From assembly GCF_039537665.1 (NCBI RefSeq), contig NZ_BAABAY010000007.1, forward strand, positions 62,001 to 126,000: a DNA stretch of 64,000 nt, in the 5' to 3' direction. A program made the translations under genes and the position numbers. The notes beneath the pieces are model-generated. The model was not told the DNA's origin, made no database searches, and saw nothing but the letters and a program-made list of their open reading frames with translations. The DNA comes from Gaetbulibacter_A aestuarii (GTDB taxonomy: Bacteria > Bacteroidota > Bacteroidia > Flavobacteriales > Flavobacteriaceae). Of this stretch, positions 10,301 to 19,554 are shown piece by piece; positions within the stretch are counted from its first letter, which is position 1; every line of letters begins with the position of its first letter.

Positions 10301-10550
10301 CGCTCGTTATAGTAACCACTTGAGATTTCATTCCTACATATGAAAACACCAACTGATCGCCTTTTTTGGCTTCGATTTCAAACTTTCCATCAAAATCAGT
10401 TACGGTTCCATTTTTTGTTCCTTGAAGGACTACAGAAACCCCTGGTAAAGGTTGTTTTAAATCTTCGTCCATCACTGTGCCTTTTACTGTAATTTCCTGA
10501 CCAAAAAAAGTGAGTGGCCATAAAAATAGAAATAAGAGTATGTTCTTCAT
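7338..10550 (-). CDS. susC: SusC/RagA TonB-dependent outer-membrane transporter
   Basis: The protein (1070 aa) has a signal peptide ending FFGQ, then a carboxypeptidase-like regulatory domain (TVKGTVMDEDLKQPLPGVSV, ~22-100). The plug follows (QAQSVEKLL-type block, GAISIRGT-like AISIRGTNSFLGG, PLYIVDGLP, ~115-235), and a large beta-barrel ends in SLGLNFTY. It imports oligosaccharides across the outer membrane using TonB energy, paired with the SusD downstream. No sigma/anti-sigma signalling extension is seen; regulation probably comes from the hybrid two-component protein. Unusually, it is the fourth gene of its apparent transcription unit, behind three enzyme genes. Confidence 0.95.
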   Translation of the reverse strand: MKNILLFLFLWPLTFFGQEITVKGTVMDEDLKQPLPGVSVVLQGTKNGTVTDFDGKFEIEAKKGDQLVFSYVGMKSQVVTITSATMEVYLQTDVAQLDEVVVSVGYFDVNKKDLSGSIAQVKSETLEKQRAQSVEKLLQGQVAGVTVTENGEPGGGIAISIRGTNSFLGGTQPLYIVDGLPVDPIQDAQGNGGAGSAQNSLSFLNPNDIDKIEVLKDAAATAVYGARGANGVILITTKTGGQEQGKDNIEVTFDTFITNVTNKIDVLDGPTFEDYMNRRSINQLYLNISNPNYGGPGGPFDGSQALTSANYPELDGFSIPYLTSSGLNTDWQEEVFRQAVSKSYNVSYRGGTPQSNLLVSLGLLNNEGAIINTSNKRVTLNVNGRKKAFDNKIDIFSKTNIAYNKGNAASIGNGDLLLNRSVTSQTLQFQPIFGLLEPGQDDDVYADLNEGNIISNPYTLAKDVTDLKESYNILQNLSVTSKITPKLTAILKGAFNFQMSNRDIYYPTNTTRGRRNNGEASQANRQYRKLYGEFNLRYRNRFGKHRIDAVAVGTVEDVQIRTTFNRAFGFGNDVLQFYNLGAATDILPPVTNFPSFRLASGIVRVGYNYKRKYFVDVNARVDASSKLAQGNKANFFPSMALAWTASEEPFLRKSNVISNLKFRLSYGRVGNDAIPPFQSLSLGEAIRYNFNGQIATGIIETNLPNPNLKWELTDQFNFGIDIGLNEDKINLTFDTYYKLTSDLLQNVILPASNGFVRILDNFGEVENYGLEIALNTDIINNSDFQWSFGGNFSLNRNNLKSLNSNLDFQLGPNVGFAQENPILFQVGSPLGIFWGAQTDGIYESWDEANASGIVGAAPGEIKYINNDTNTVDGNGNQVINFDDYVQIGDPNPDFNVAITNNFNYKNWDLSILVTGQKGGDLFWVDSWPLTGNSNSRNGLSAAFADSWQAPLGVDTSGQVFYDPVLANTSGVGNPAPLIDSNGPRIISSDRNVYDGSFIRLKNINLGYTINFKTRGSLRLYATAQNLFTITNYPGFDPEVSTFNKDPQRRGVDFGGYPGVQTYSLGLNFTY

Positions 10551-10561
10551 TAGTTATGTGT

Positions 10562-13027
10562 TTAATTGATAATTAGTTTTTTAGTTTGCGTGGCATTATT
10601 AATATCTTTGATTTGTAGAATATAGGCGCCTTTACCTAAACTCGAAACATCGATTGGGGTGTTATTTTTATAGTTAAACAACTTTATAGTTCTTCCATTC
10701 ATATCAAAAATTGCTATGGTGGCATCGGTTTTCATATTTCCCAAATAAATATGGTCTCTGGCGGGGTTTGGAAATAGCGTAATTCCATTTTCAAAATTTT
10801 CTGTAGAACCATTTGATAAAGTATTCGCCCATTGCTCCATTAAAAATGAAGCTGCATAACCCCAGGTTCCATCCGGTTCTAAAAGCCATTTACCATTCAT
10901 ATTGTCATATAAAAATGCCGTATCATATTGCACTCCTTTTTCCCAGGTAAAACCTGAAGGCCCCTGCTGATCGGTACAATAGAGATTCCATAGATAAAAA
11001 TTAGGTATGCCCAACCCCAGGGCTACACCTATGTAGCGCCCATAGCGACTTCTTATGGTAGCTTCGTCATTACTACCATTGTAAGGTGGATTTTCATTGA
11101 TTCCGAATTCACCAATTTGAACCGGAAAACTCGTAGACATTGCCTTAGTTTCGTTGGTGTAATAACGAGCTATTTCCAAACCTTTCCACATCACATGACC
11201 TTCCGGGTTACCAGCATTAGATCTGCTGGCGTCATAGGCTGAGTAGGACGTTACATCTAACCGGGTTTTTGAGATCACATCTGCAACTACGCAAGGCGTA
11301 CCGTTATCCATCATGGTGATATAACCTCCGCCACTGTCCATCCAAAGTTTATTGAATTCCATGGCATGAAATACTTTAGAAGTTGTTGCTGAAGTATATT
11401 CATTTCTGGCACGCTCGGTACCTCGTTGTCTGGCTCTGAACAATCTGGCCATACCTTCAATTTCCCAATCAATATCGTCAGGAATCAAAGTGGGATTATT
11501 TTCCCAATTTACACCTTCACCGCCACGAAGCATCCAATCGCCTTCCCAATTCTGATAAACGAAAGTTTTGCCCAGACTACCATAGGTGTCCAGGAGGTAC
11601 TTCGTTAAGTCGTAGAACTGTTGCTCTTCGTTTAAATAGGTATCGTGATTAAAATCAGGGCCATTTTTAAAATCGCCTTGCTTTTTGGTAGTTGTCCAAA
11701 AATTATGAGTTTTTATATGTGTTCGCTTAAAAAGAGAATCAATGTATTCGTGTTGTGCCACATCCTTTAAGGTTTGGAAGGTTGGCCAGGTACTATTAAA
11801 TGGATATGCACTGTACATTTTTCCGTTTACTGCAGATAACACAGTTTTTAAAGCCGTGGAACCAAATGTTTTATAATAGTCTAAACCCTCCAGTAAATAA
11901 GGCCGACTGGTAAAATTATACCATCCTGCTATATGAGACGATCCGAAAATATCCTGAATCTGACTCACATCTACACCTAAATTAGGATCGTATTGATCAA
12001 TCTTGGCCGTAATTTGCGCGGTTGTTGGCATGGTTTCAGAATAATGCTTTCGTATTTCACCATTGTTGGTTAATACAAAGTTTGCGTTATTCGTTGTTAA
12101 ATTGGCCAGATCAACACCCTGACCTAAACGCCACAAACCTCCCGCATCAATAGTGAAATTAAAACCTCCAGCCAGAGCCTTTCGGTCCAGAATACCCTTG
12201 TTTACTTTTAAAGTGTATAAACTGCCTTGATTACCAATAGTAAGGTAGGTAGTTTCACCCGGGGTATCATTTTTTGTAAAAAGACTAACATCTTTAGCTA
12301 CAACAATACCATTAATGGTAAGATTTGATTTGGCTGTAGCCGAACTGTATTGATACGTACTTCCGGTTAAACCAAGGGTTTCTTTTATATCGATGTAAGC
12401 GAAATGCGAAATGGTAACATTAACATTATTATCAGATTTTATTGAAAAGTTTTCATCCAAGACCATATTATACAGGTCGATGGTGAGATTCTTATTTGCA
12501 AAGCTGCTATAGATACTCAATGCCTTTGCATTTAAAAAACCTGAACCTGAAATGTAGGTGTTGTCCTGAGTAATATTCATGTAAATACGGCTATTATTCG
12601 CGTAAATAGAACCATCACCACTGGCTCCGGGCTGATTCCTGCCTGCGGAAAACGTACCATTGCACAGGATACTACCATTGATCTCCAGAATTTTTAAAAA
12701 GGCGATGTCGTTTAAGCCCATTTGAAGTATAGCTGTTTGCTCTACCTTAAGATTATTGCACAAACTCACAACATCTCCGGAATTAACACCTTGAACATCA
12801 ATATAAACCGTATGACCTGCACTGATAATCACATCTGTATTTGCATCAGGAACTGAGCCGCTACTCCATATTGCGGGGTTGCTCCAATTGCCGCCAGATA
12901 TGGTCTGCACAGCAGAAGAAAAATCAATATTTTGATTACTTACTAAAGGAAGCTGTGCCTGAAGTTTGGTTGCCATGTTGCTCATAACCACCAAAAGGAA
13001 TATCCATATGTTTTTTTGTAATTTCAT
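10562..13027 (-). CDS. Multidomain T9SS-secreted putative glycoside hydrolase
   Basis: The protein (821 aa) has a signal peptide (~1-24) and an N-terminal beta-helix/G8-like region opening with GGNWSNPAIWSSGSVPDANT (~45-330). A catalytic-like domain (~380-730) is homologous to the two genes upstream: NWEGDW (Glu495), SYSAYD, QIGEFG (Glu640) and a late YLWNLY. A T9SS type A sorting domain forms the end (LFPNPARDHIYLG onward). The two Glu residues, 145 apart, fit the acid/base and nucleophile of a (beta/alpha)8 clan GH-A retaining enzyme; that is inference. It is the likely surface endo-enzyme of the PUL. I cannot name its GH family. Confidence 0.75.
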   Translation of the reverse strand: MKLQKNIWIFLLVVMSNMATKLQAQLPLVSNQNIDFSSAVQTISGGNWSNPAIWSSGSVPDANTDVIISAGHTVYIDVQGVNSGDVVSLCNNLKVEQTAILQMGLNDIAFLKILEINGSILCNGTFSAGRNQPGASGDGSIYANNSRIYMNITQDNTYISGSGFLNAKALSIYSSFANKNLTIDLYNMVLDENFSIKSDNNVNVTISHFAYIDIKETLGLTGSTYQYSSATAKSNLTINGIVVAKDVSLFTKNDTPGETTYLTIGNQGSLYTLKVNKGILDRKALAGGFNFTIDAGGLWRLGQGVDLANLTTNNANFVLTNNGEIRKHYSETMPTTAQITAKIDQYDPNLGVDVSQIQDIFGSSHIAGWYNFTSRPYLLEGLDYYKTFGSTALKTVLSAVNGKMYSAYPFNSTWPTFQTLKDVAQHEYIDSLFKRTHIKTHNFWTTTKKQGDFKNGPDFNHDTYLNEEQQFYDLTKYLLDTYGSLGKTFVYQNWEGDWMLRGGEGVNWENNPTLIPDDIDWEIEGMARLFRARQRGTERARNEYTSATTSKVFHAMEFNKLWMDSGGGYITMMDNGTPCVVADVISKTRLDVTSYSAYDASRSNAGNPEGHVMWKGLEIARYYTNETKAMSTSFPVQIGEFGINENPPYNGSNDEATIRSRYGRYIGVALGLGIPNFYLWNLYCTDQQGPSGFTWEKGVQYDTAFLYDNMNGKWLLEPDGTWGYAASFLMEQWANTLSNGSTENFENGITLFPNPARDHIYLGNMKTDATIAIFDMNGRTIKLFNYKNNTPIDVSSLGKGAYILQIKDINNATQTKKLIIN

Positions 13028-13029
13028 CT

Positions 13030-14229
13030 CTAGTTAAGTTCTTCGAGAACCGATAATGCTTTTTTGTTAAATTCTTCCTGAGCCGGATATTGATTATTTT
13101 CTGATTTATAGGATTTCAAATAATCATTCATCTTCTCATAATAATTTTTATGCAGGTAATACAAAGGGCGTTTTTCACCTTCTTCATTGATCAAAGACAT
13201 CTGCTTTGAATTCCCTTTGTTATCATATTCATTGTTGTACATTTCCCAATGTAGAGCAAAAGGCAGATTAAGCTTTAAAGCAATTTCCATGAGATCCTTG
13301 GTCTTGTTGTATTGCTTTTCAAATGTTTCAGGTTTTTTAGCATTGGCCTGATATCCGTATTCACCAATATAGACTCTACGCGAAAAAGGTAATCCCGGCT
13401 TCGGTTCTAATTTCGATTCCAAATAATTAAAAACACTATCAAGAGTTTCATAAACTTCAGCTTTACTTCTATTCTTAATAGCTTCATAACTTGAATAAGA
13501 AACCAGATCTACAGGAACTTTAGGGAGCACACTTTCTGCGATACACTTTTCACCTTTCATGCCTTTTAATACCAAATTCAATTCTATATAATAGTAAATG
13601 GAAACGTTAACATGCGGTACGTTCTTTTTAGCATCATCAATGGCTCGTTGTCTTATTTGAAACCATTTGGTCATGTTTCGTATAATTTTGGAATCAGGTG
13701 TACTTTCACGACCGTTTCCATTATGCAACAACCAATCGCCTTCCCAATTTCCTATTAAGAAAGTTTTCCCGGAATCGTTATACGACTTCAAAAGATAACT
13801 GGCAAAGTCATACATTTCATCGTAGAGAATTTTTTCTTCCATTGGTGAAATTCCTTTTTTCCAGTTCACGTCCGTGCACGTATGCACCCATGCAAAAATG
13901 TATTTGAAATCCATATCAAATACTTGCTTAAAATCAGGCGAAGCATTAAAAAGGTCTAACGTATTATGAACCGTTTTTTTACCTAAACCATAAGAATCCA
14001 AAGCATTTTTACCTAATGAAATTTTTAGAATATTAGAGCCCATCGCTCGGATATGCTTAGCCTGCTCAACCAACGCTGACTCGTGAGAGAACTTGTATTT
14101 ACCTCCGATGCCCTGGGTTCCTAAAACGAAATCATAATTTTCTAATGGAGAAATGGGATCGTAACTCACATGCTGTGCGTTAAGACCAGCAAAAAAGGTT
14201 AAAAATATTATGGTAAATAACTGTTTCAT
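13030..14229 (-). CDS. Putative glycoside hydrolase, paralog B (NWEGDW family)
   Basis: The protein (399 aa) has a signal peptide ending GLNAQ and a single barrel-like domain. Key blocks are VLGTQGIGGKYKFS near the N-terminus, GNWEGDWLL (Glu163), YYYIELNLV, SYSSYEA, YIGEYG (Glu290) and LHWEMYNNE. The order and the 127-residue gap between the two Glu match clan GH-A geometry. It is about 45% alike by eye to the 429-aa paralog upstream and starts 8 bp after it. It is probably periplasmic, acting on oligosaccharides delivered by SusC. The substrate is unknown. Confidence 0.75.
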   Translation of the reverse strand: MKQLFTIIFLTFFAGLNAQHVSYDPISPLENYDFVLGTQGIGGKYKFSHESALVEQAKHIRAMGSNILKISLGKNALDSYGLGKKTVHNTLDLFNASPDFKQVFDMDFKYIFAWVHTCTDVNWKKGISPMEEKILYDEMYDFASYLLKSYNDSGKTFLIGNWEGDWLLHNGNGRESTPDSKIIRNMTKWFQIRQRAIDDAKKNVPHVNVSIYYYIELNLVLKGMKGEKCIAESVLPKVPVDLVSYSSYEAIKNRSKAEVYETLDSVFNYLESKLEPKPGLPFSRRVYIGEYGYQANAKKPETFEKQYNKTKDLMEIALKLNLPFALHWEMYNNEYDNKGNSKQMSLINEEGEKRPLYYLHKNYYEKMNDYLKSYKSENNQYPAQEEFNKKALSVLEELN

Positions 14230-14237
14230 AGTACGGT

Positions 14238-15527
14238 TTATAGACTTAAACTTTTAAATTTTAATGCATGCTTTCTAAAGGTGTCATAATCAGGTAATTT
14301 ATTATGATCTTCAACATAGTTCTTTATAAAATGCTTTGCTTCCTTATAAAATTCATTATGAGTATACCAAATGGGTTGCTTTTTACCCTTGTCGGTAATT
14401 AACCAATACCCAACCTGCTCACCGGTATTAGGTTTAATTTCATTATTATACATTTCCCAATACAATATAAATGGCGTACCCCACTCTAAAGACGCTTTGA
14501 TGGTCCATACTGAACGTCTGTTCTGTTCATCATCATCATAATTATTACTCGGGTTTCCATATTCTCCTATCCACACACGCCTCCCTGCCGGTAAACCTTC
14601 TTTTGGGGTGAGCTGTGATTCTAAAAAACTTAAAGATTCCTTTAAATGTTTGTTTAATGACGCTTCTGTTTTATATGGGTTCGTAGAATCGTAAGATGAA
14701 TAAGAAACATAATCGGGGTTAACCGCTTTAATAACACTGTTGGCAACCACTTTTGATCGCGAGTTATTAATGGCCTTTCTCACCAGGTTTGCTTCGATAT
14801 AATGGTACACTTCAACGTTGCTATGTTGTGTGGCTTGTTTCGCATCATCAATGGCTTTTTGTCGAATTTGAGCCCACTTAATCATACCCTTCAAAGTTTT
14901 TGGATTCACTGGTTTGTCGCGATCATAATCAGGTCTTAAATGCCAATCTCCTTCCCAATTCCCCAGATAAAAAACTTTTCCGGAGCCTTCAAAATGAGTT
15001 AATAGGTACGTAGTGAATTCAAATATTTCCTTGTACAATGCCTCCTGATATTTTTTAGGAAAGCCATCAATAAATTTTATCTGAGCCGTATCATCCTTGG
15101 TTCCCGGAGGCTCGGGAGTATACTGAGAAAAACAGTAGGTCCAGATGTGGTAATATTTAAAATCCATATCCAGAACTTCTTTTACAGAAGGTTCTAAAGT
15201 AGCCAGATCTGTTAACGATTGAATTTTGTCATTCTTTGGTAAGCCATAGTTTTCAGTGCAGTATCTGGGGTTCATTGAAAACTTCAATAAATTAGATCCC
15301 ATATTTTTTATTTCCAGTGCTGTTTCCACCAGCATGGTCTTTTCAGAAAACTTATATTTTGAACCAACCGTTTGGGTTCCAATAACGTAGTTGTAATTAT
15401 TTATCTCAGCCGCCCAGTCTTTTTTCCGGGGTTTGTCCTTCATAAACATCATACTACATGCTGCAAAAAATACGAGCACGATAGCAGTAAGTTTTAAGAG
15501 TCGTTTCATTGTTGCAGATGTATTCAT
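14238..15527 (-). CDS. Putative glycoside hydrolase, paralog A (NWEGDW family)
   Basis: The protein (429 aa from the first ATG) has a hydrophobic N-terminus ending VLVFFAACS, which could be a lipoprotein signal. A second ATG at 15509 would give a shorter, more typical signal (MKRLLKLTAIVLVFF). The catalytic-like blocks are VIGTQTVGSKYKFS, GNWEGDWHL (Glu192), YHYIEANLV, SYSSYDS, WIGEYGNP (Glu322) and LYWEMYNNE. It is the first gene of the SusCD transcription unit; the 140 bp before it should hold the PUL promoter. It has the same unassigned family as its two neighbours. Confidence 0.75.
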   Translation of the reverse strand: MNTSATMKRLLKLTAIVLVFFAACSMMFMKDKPRKKDWAAEINNYNYVIGTQTVGSKYKFSEKTMLVETALEIKNMGSNLLKFSMNPRYCTENYGLPKNDKIQSLTDLATLEPSVKEVLDMDFKYYHIWTYCFSQYTPEPPGTKDDTAQIKFIDGFPKKYQEALYKEIFEFTTYLLTHFEGSGKVFYLGNWEGDWHLRPDYDRDKPVNPKTLKGMIKWAQIRQKAIDDAKQATQHSNVEVYHYIEANLVRKAINNSRSKVVANSVIKAVNPDYVSYSSYDSTNPYKTEASLNKHLKESLSFLESQLTPKEGLPAGRRVWIGEYGNPSNNYDDDEQNRRSVWTIKASLEWGTPFILYWEMYNNEIKPNTGEQVGYWLITDKGKKQPIWYTHNEFYKEAKHFIKNYVEDHNKLPDYDTFRKHALKFKSLSL

Positions 15528-15667
15528 TTATATATCCTGTGGAATTACTTATCTGCAAATTCCAAAAAAAGCACCTAAAAAAAGTTTGGATTTCAATCAA
15601 AAACGTTTAAATGGTAGTCAATTACCGTATTGATCAATAGAAATGACAAACTACAGAAGCGCCAGCA

Positions 15668-18600
15668 TTATTGTTCAGACATAAACTCTTTTGGTGTTTT
15701 ACCGTAGTGTTTTTTAAATAACGTACTGAAGTATTTAGGGTCGTGAAATCCTGAGGCATAAGCAATGTCCGAAATTCTGGAATATTTTTTGGCTTTCATC
15801 AATTCTTCGGCCTCATTCAATTTAATTTTAATGATTAAATCTGAAGGTGCCATCTGAATTAATCCTTTCAATTTTCGGAACAAATTAGATCGGCTTAAAC
15901 CTACCAGGTCACAAAGTTTTTCTATTGAGAAATCGTTTTCTGTAATGTTCTCTTTTATCGTTTCGATAACCTCAGACAAAAATACCTCATCCGGAGAAAG
16001 ATCCTGGTCTCGATCGGTTTCCTGACCAACCAGTATGCGTTTCACATTTTCCCGGGATTTAATCAAATTATTGATGGTTGCCTTTAAAATATCAACATTA
16101 AAAGGTTTCTCAACGTATGCATCTGCTCCGGTTTCCAAACCTTGCAAGCGGTCGTCTACATCAACTAGAGCCGTAAGCATAATCACCGGAATATGACTTG
16201 TTTTAAAATTCGTTTTTAAAAGATTACACAACTCTTTTCCATCCATTTTGGGCATCATGACATCCGTGATCACAAGATCGGGACTTTTTGATAAGGCAAT
16301 CAGCAAACCTTCCTTACCATTCTCTGCTTCCATAACCGTGTAGTCGCTTTCAAGTTCACTTTTTATAGCTTTACGCAACTCGTCATTGTCCTCAACCAAA
16401 AGAATTTGTTTGTTTTCATGAATCAAATTGTCAACATTGGCGTTTTTATCTCCCTTTTCAGCCTCTTCAATGAGGTGTTTCCCTTTAAAATGTTCAATGC
16501 CGTAGGGTAACTCAATGGTAAACTTAGAACCTACATTTTCTTTACTTTCAAGAAGAATTTTTCCACCGTGTAATTCAATTATTTTTTTTGAGAGCATCAA
16601 TCCAAGACCGGTTCCAGGAATACCTTTGTTAGACACATTTGTGCCTCGCGTAAAGCGTTTGAATATCAGATCTTGCTGTTTTTCAGGAATTCCTATACCA
16701 TTATCTTCGAAGTCGATTTTTAGTAAGTCATTTTCACGCTTAGCTCTAATTATAATTTCTCCACCTTCATTACTGTATTTTATAGCATTTGAAATCAAAT
16801 TATAGAAAATCCGATTCATTTTAGCCTTATCGAACCAAACATAAATGGGTTTCACTTCCAGGATAACATCGATGGATTTCTCTTGTAAAATAGGTGTAAA
16901 ATCATCAATTATATTTTCCAAACATTCTTTGATCTGGACCTTATTTATTGAAAGTCTGAGTTGATTACGATCAATTTTTTGAAAATCTAAAAGTTGTGTA
17001 ACATACTCATTCAAGTTTTGGGTATTCCTTTGAATGAGCTCGATAGATTTTTTTGGATTCTCCTGATTTGATAACTGCTTTACCAAAATTTGAATTAATG
17101 AAACCGGCGTTCTGATATCGTGAGCCACGTCGATAAAAAACTTGATGCGGTTATCGTCTACTTTTTTCCTGATATTAGCCTGGTTTATTCTATAAATAAG
17201 ATACCCAAGTAATCCGGCTCCAAGCAAATACAGAATAAGTGCAATATTCGATTTCCAAAACGGTTTATTGATGGTAATGGTCAGGTTCATATCCTTATTT
17301 CCTTTAATACCATCAGCATTAAAACCTTGCACATTCAATTTGTATGTGCCGGATTCCAGATTGGAATAAATCACTTTTTGATTTCCGGAATTTTCTTGGT
17401 AATCCTCATCATATCCTTCTAATTTCCATTTAAAAATATTGCGGTTTGAACCATGGAATTTGATAGTTTCAAAATTGAATGAGATCGTATTTTGATCATA
17501 TTTAAGATCTAATTTCTTTTCATAGTTAATATTCTTTGATAAGGTAATAGTATCTGGGGCTTTTCCGTTTATTTGAAAATTTTCAATAAAAATATCGGAA
17601 ATGGTAGTGTCCGGAGTTAAATCAATAGGATTAAAAATTACCGCACCTTTCGGACCTCCAAAAGCCAAACTTCCATTTTTGAATTTAGCGGAAGCACCTA
17701 AACCAAACTCATTTATTTGTAAACCATCAGCAGGACCGTATTTTCTAAAAATATCCTTTTTGATAGCATATTTCCAAAGTCCGGTATTCGAGGCAAGAAA
17801 GAGATTTTGCATGTTATCTCTTTGAATGGAATAAACGGTTCCTAACTCCTTGTTATTCTTATTTATTAACTCAAGATCTTCAGTACTCAAACTGTATTTA
17901 TAGATGCCTCTTTTACTTCCAATCCAAATGCAATTATTAATCTGATCCAGGTTGGCGCTGTAGATTTCATTGAAAGAATTAAAGGTAGCATCATAAATTT
18001 TCCGAAAGCTACTGTTACGCGTATTAATTTCATAAAAGCCATTGATAGAACCTACATAAATGATATCATCAAACCCTTGAATCAAGGAGCGAACCAGACC
18101 AACCTTATAATTATTGACGAGATTTTTATCGTGATAATGAGAGAGTGGCCCGTCATTTCCTCCAACCCATAAATCTTTATCAAAAACATTTATGCTAAAA
18201 ACAAGATTTAGCGGTAATTTAGGATTCAACTCAAAAGGAAACACCTCTCCTGTGGTATTCGAAATCTTTAATAGACCCTCTCCATAGGTTCCTATGACCA
18301 TATTACCCTCAAAATTATCTACGGCCAGAATAGCTGTGTTAAATAATTTTGGATCACCATTAAAATTATACCAGGTATTATCCTTGGTGAGCTTACTTAC
18401 CCCATTTTCAGTACCAAACCAAATATTTCCGTCAGGGTCTTCAAAAATAGATCGCACATAATTATTCTGGATACTATTGCTTTGATTCTGTACATGTGAA
18501 ATGTTCCTGAAAACATTATCCTTTTTTTCTATAATATTTAACCCTCCCTCTCGAGCTCCAAGCCAATAGGCATTTGAATCATCAACATAAATGTCATAAA

Positions 18601-19489
18601 TACTGTTTTGTGTTATGGTGTTCTTGTTATTGGGATCGTGACTGTATTGCTTCAAAATATTATAGGAATCATCTAAAACAAATAAGCCCAAACGGTCAAT
18701 AGCCACTAAAGCATTATTTTCATTGTCAAATTCGATCTTCCGAATGGCGTATGTTTTTTCAGAAGTTTGACTTATTGGAATATGCTCAATATTTTGATTT
18801 TCAATAATGAAAAGCCCCCCTAATTCCGTACCAACCCAAATTCGTCCTCCCGGATCAAAAGCCATATCAATGATATCTTGCTGAGGTAGATAGGTCTGAT
18901 CTAAACTTAAAGTTTGAGTCGCTTTATCAAAATTGAAAATATAGACACCTCTGGAGGTTGCGGAGTAAATTTTATCGTTCCTAAAGAAAACCCTTCGGTT
19001 ATTAATTACCTGTTCCTGAAGTACCTTGGAAAAGGAATTTTTTTCAATATCATAAATTAAAAACCCAACTGAAAGACCAATGAGAAGATGCCCGGAATCC
19101 AATGGTGTAAAGGAAAAAAAGCGTTTGTCACGGGCATATTTTAGGAGCTCCAGCTTGTCGTAGGCATATTGATATTTAAACAAAGAACCATTTGTTCCTA
19201 AGAGATACAATTCTTTGTTAAGGTTTAAAATATCTGCAATACCTTCTCCTGAAGATTCCTCGTATAATTCCAGATTATAGTTTTTAAAACTATTCCCGGA
19301 ATATTTACAAACACCTTGATCGGTTCCGATCCAGATATATCCCAAACTATCCTTTGCAAAGGCACTAATGGCGCCTGTGATCAACCCATCATTAGCATCC
19401 AGCTGTTTTATTTGCTGGGCCTGGACCTGAAAGCAAACCAGCAAGAAAATGGTTATGAAAAACCGAGGAAAATTTAGAATACTTCTCAT
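15668..19489 (-). CDS. Hybrid two-component system regulator (HTCS)
   Basis: The protein (1273 aa) joins a whole signalling path. A signal peptide is followed by a periplasmic double beta-propeller of Reg_prop repeats (YIWIGTDQGVCKY, NIWFGTENGVSKL, CIWIGSKRGIYKY), a Y_Y_Y domain (YKLNVQGFNADG) and a TM helix (LILYLLGAGLLGYLIY). The cytoplasmic part has a HisKA box (DVAHDIRTPVS), an HATPase (FEDNGIGIP, GTGLGLMLSKK), a receiver (LLVEDNDE, ITDVMMPKMDG) and a C-terminal AraC HTH (~1165-1270). HTCS proteins bind a glycan fragment in the periplasm and switch on the adjacent PUL. It sits between the sulfatase/transport half and the enzyme/SusCD half. Confidence 0.95.
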   Translation of the reverse strand: MRSILNFPRFFITIFLLVCFQVQAQQIKQLDANDGLITGAISAFAKDSLGYIWIGTDQGVCKYSGNSFKNYNLELYEESSGEGIADILNLNKELYLLGTNGSLFKYQYAYDKLELLKYARDKRFFSFTPLDSGHLLIGLSVGFLIYDIEKNSFSKVLQEQVINNRRVFFRNDKIYSATSRGVYIFNFDKATQTLSLDQTYLPQQDIIDMAFDPGGRIWVGTELGGLFIIENQNIEHIPISQTSEKTYAIRKIEFDNENNALVAIDRLGLFVLDDSYNILKQYSHDPNNKNTITQNSIYDIYVDDSNAYWLGAREGGLNIIEKKDNVFRNISHVQNQSNSIQNNYVRSIFEDPDGNIWFGTENGVSKLTKDNTWYNFNGDPKLFNTAILAVDNFEGNMVIGTYGEGLLKISNTTGEVFPFELNPKLPLNLVFSINVFDKDLWVGGNDGPLSHYHDKNLVNNYKVGLVRSLIQGFDDIIYVGSINGFYEINTRNSSFRKIYDATFNSFNEIYSANLDQINNCIWIGSKRGIYKYSLSTEDLELINKNNKELGTVYSIQRDNMQNLFLASNTGLWKYAIKKDIFRKYGPADGLQINEFGLGASAKFKNGSLAFGGPKGAVIFNPIDLTPDTTISDIFIENFQINGKAPDTITLSKNINYEKKLDLKYDQNTISFNFETIKFHGSNRNIFKWKLEGYDEDYQENSGNQKVIYSNLESGTYKLNVQGFNADGIKGNKDMNLTITINKPFWKSNIALILYLLGAGLLGYLIYRINQANIRKKVDDNRIKFFIDVAHDIRTPVSLIQILVKQLSNQENPKKSIELIQRNTQNLNEYVTQLLDFQKIDRNQLRLSINKVQIKECLENIIDDFTPILQEKSIDVILEVKPIYVWFDKAKMNRIFYNLISNAIKYSNEGGEIIIRAKRENDLLKIDFEDNGIGIPEKQQDLIFKRFTRGTNVSNKGIPGTGLGLMLSKKIIELHGGKILLESKENVGSKFTIELPYGIEHFKGKHLIEEAEKGDKNANVDNLIHENKQILLVEDNDELRKAIKSELESDYTVMEAENGKEGLLIALSKSPDLVITDVMMPKMDGKELCNLLKTNFKTSHIPVIMLTALVDVDDRLQGLETGADAYVEKPFNVDILKATINNLIKSRENVKRILVGQETDRDQDLSPDEVFLSEVIETIKENITENDFSIEKLCDLVGLSRSNLFRKLKGLIQMAPSDLIIKIKLNEAEELMKAKKYSRISDIAYASGFHDPKYFSTLFKKHYGKTPKEFMSEQ

Positions 19490-19554
19490 ATGCCTAAAGT
19501 ATAAAACTTTTGATTAATATCGAAGAAATGATACTTGCAGGACCCTGAGAAATA

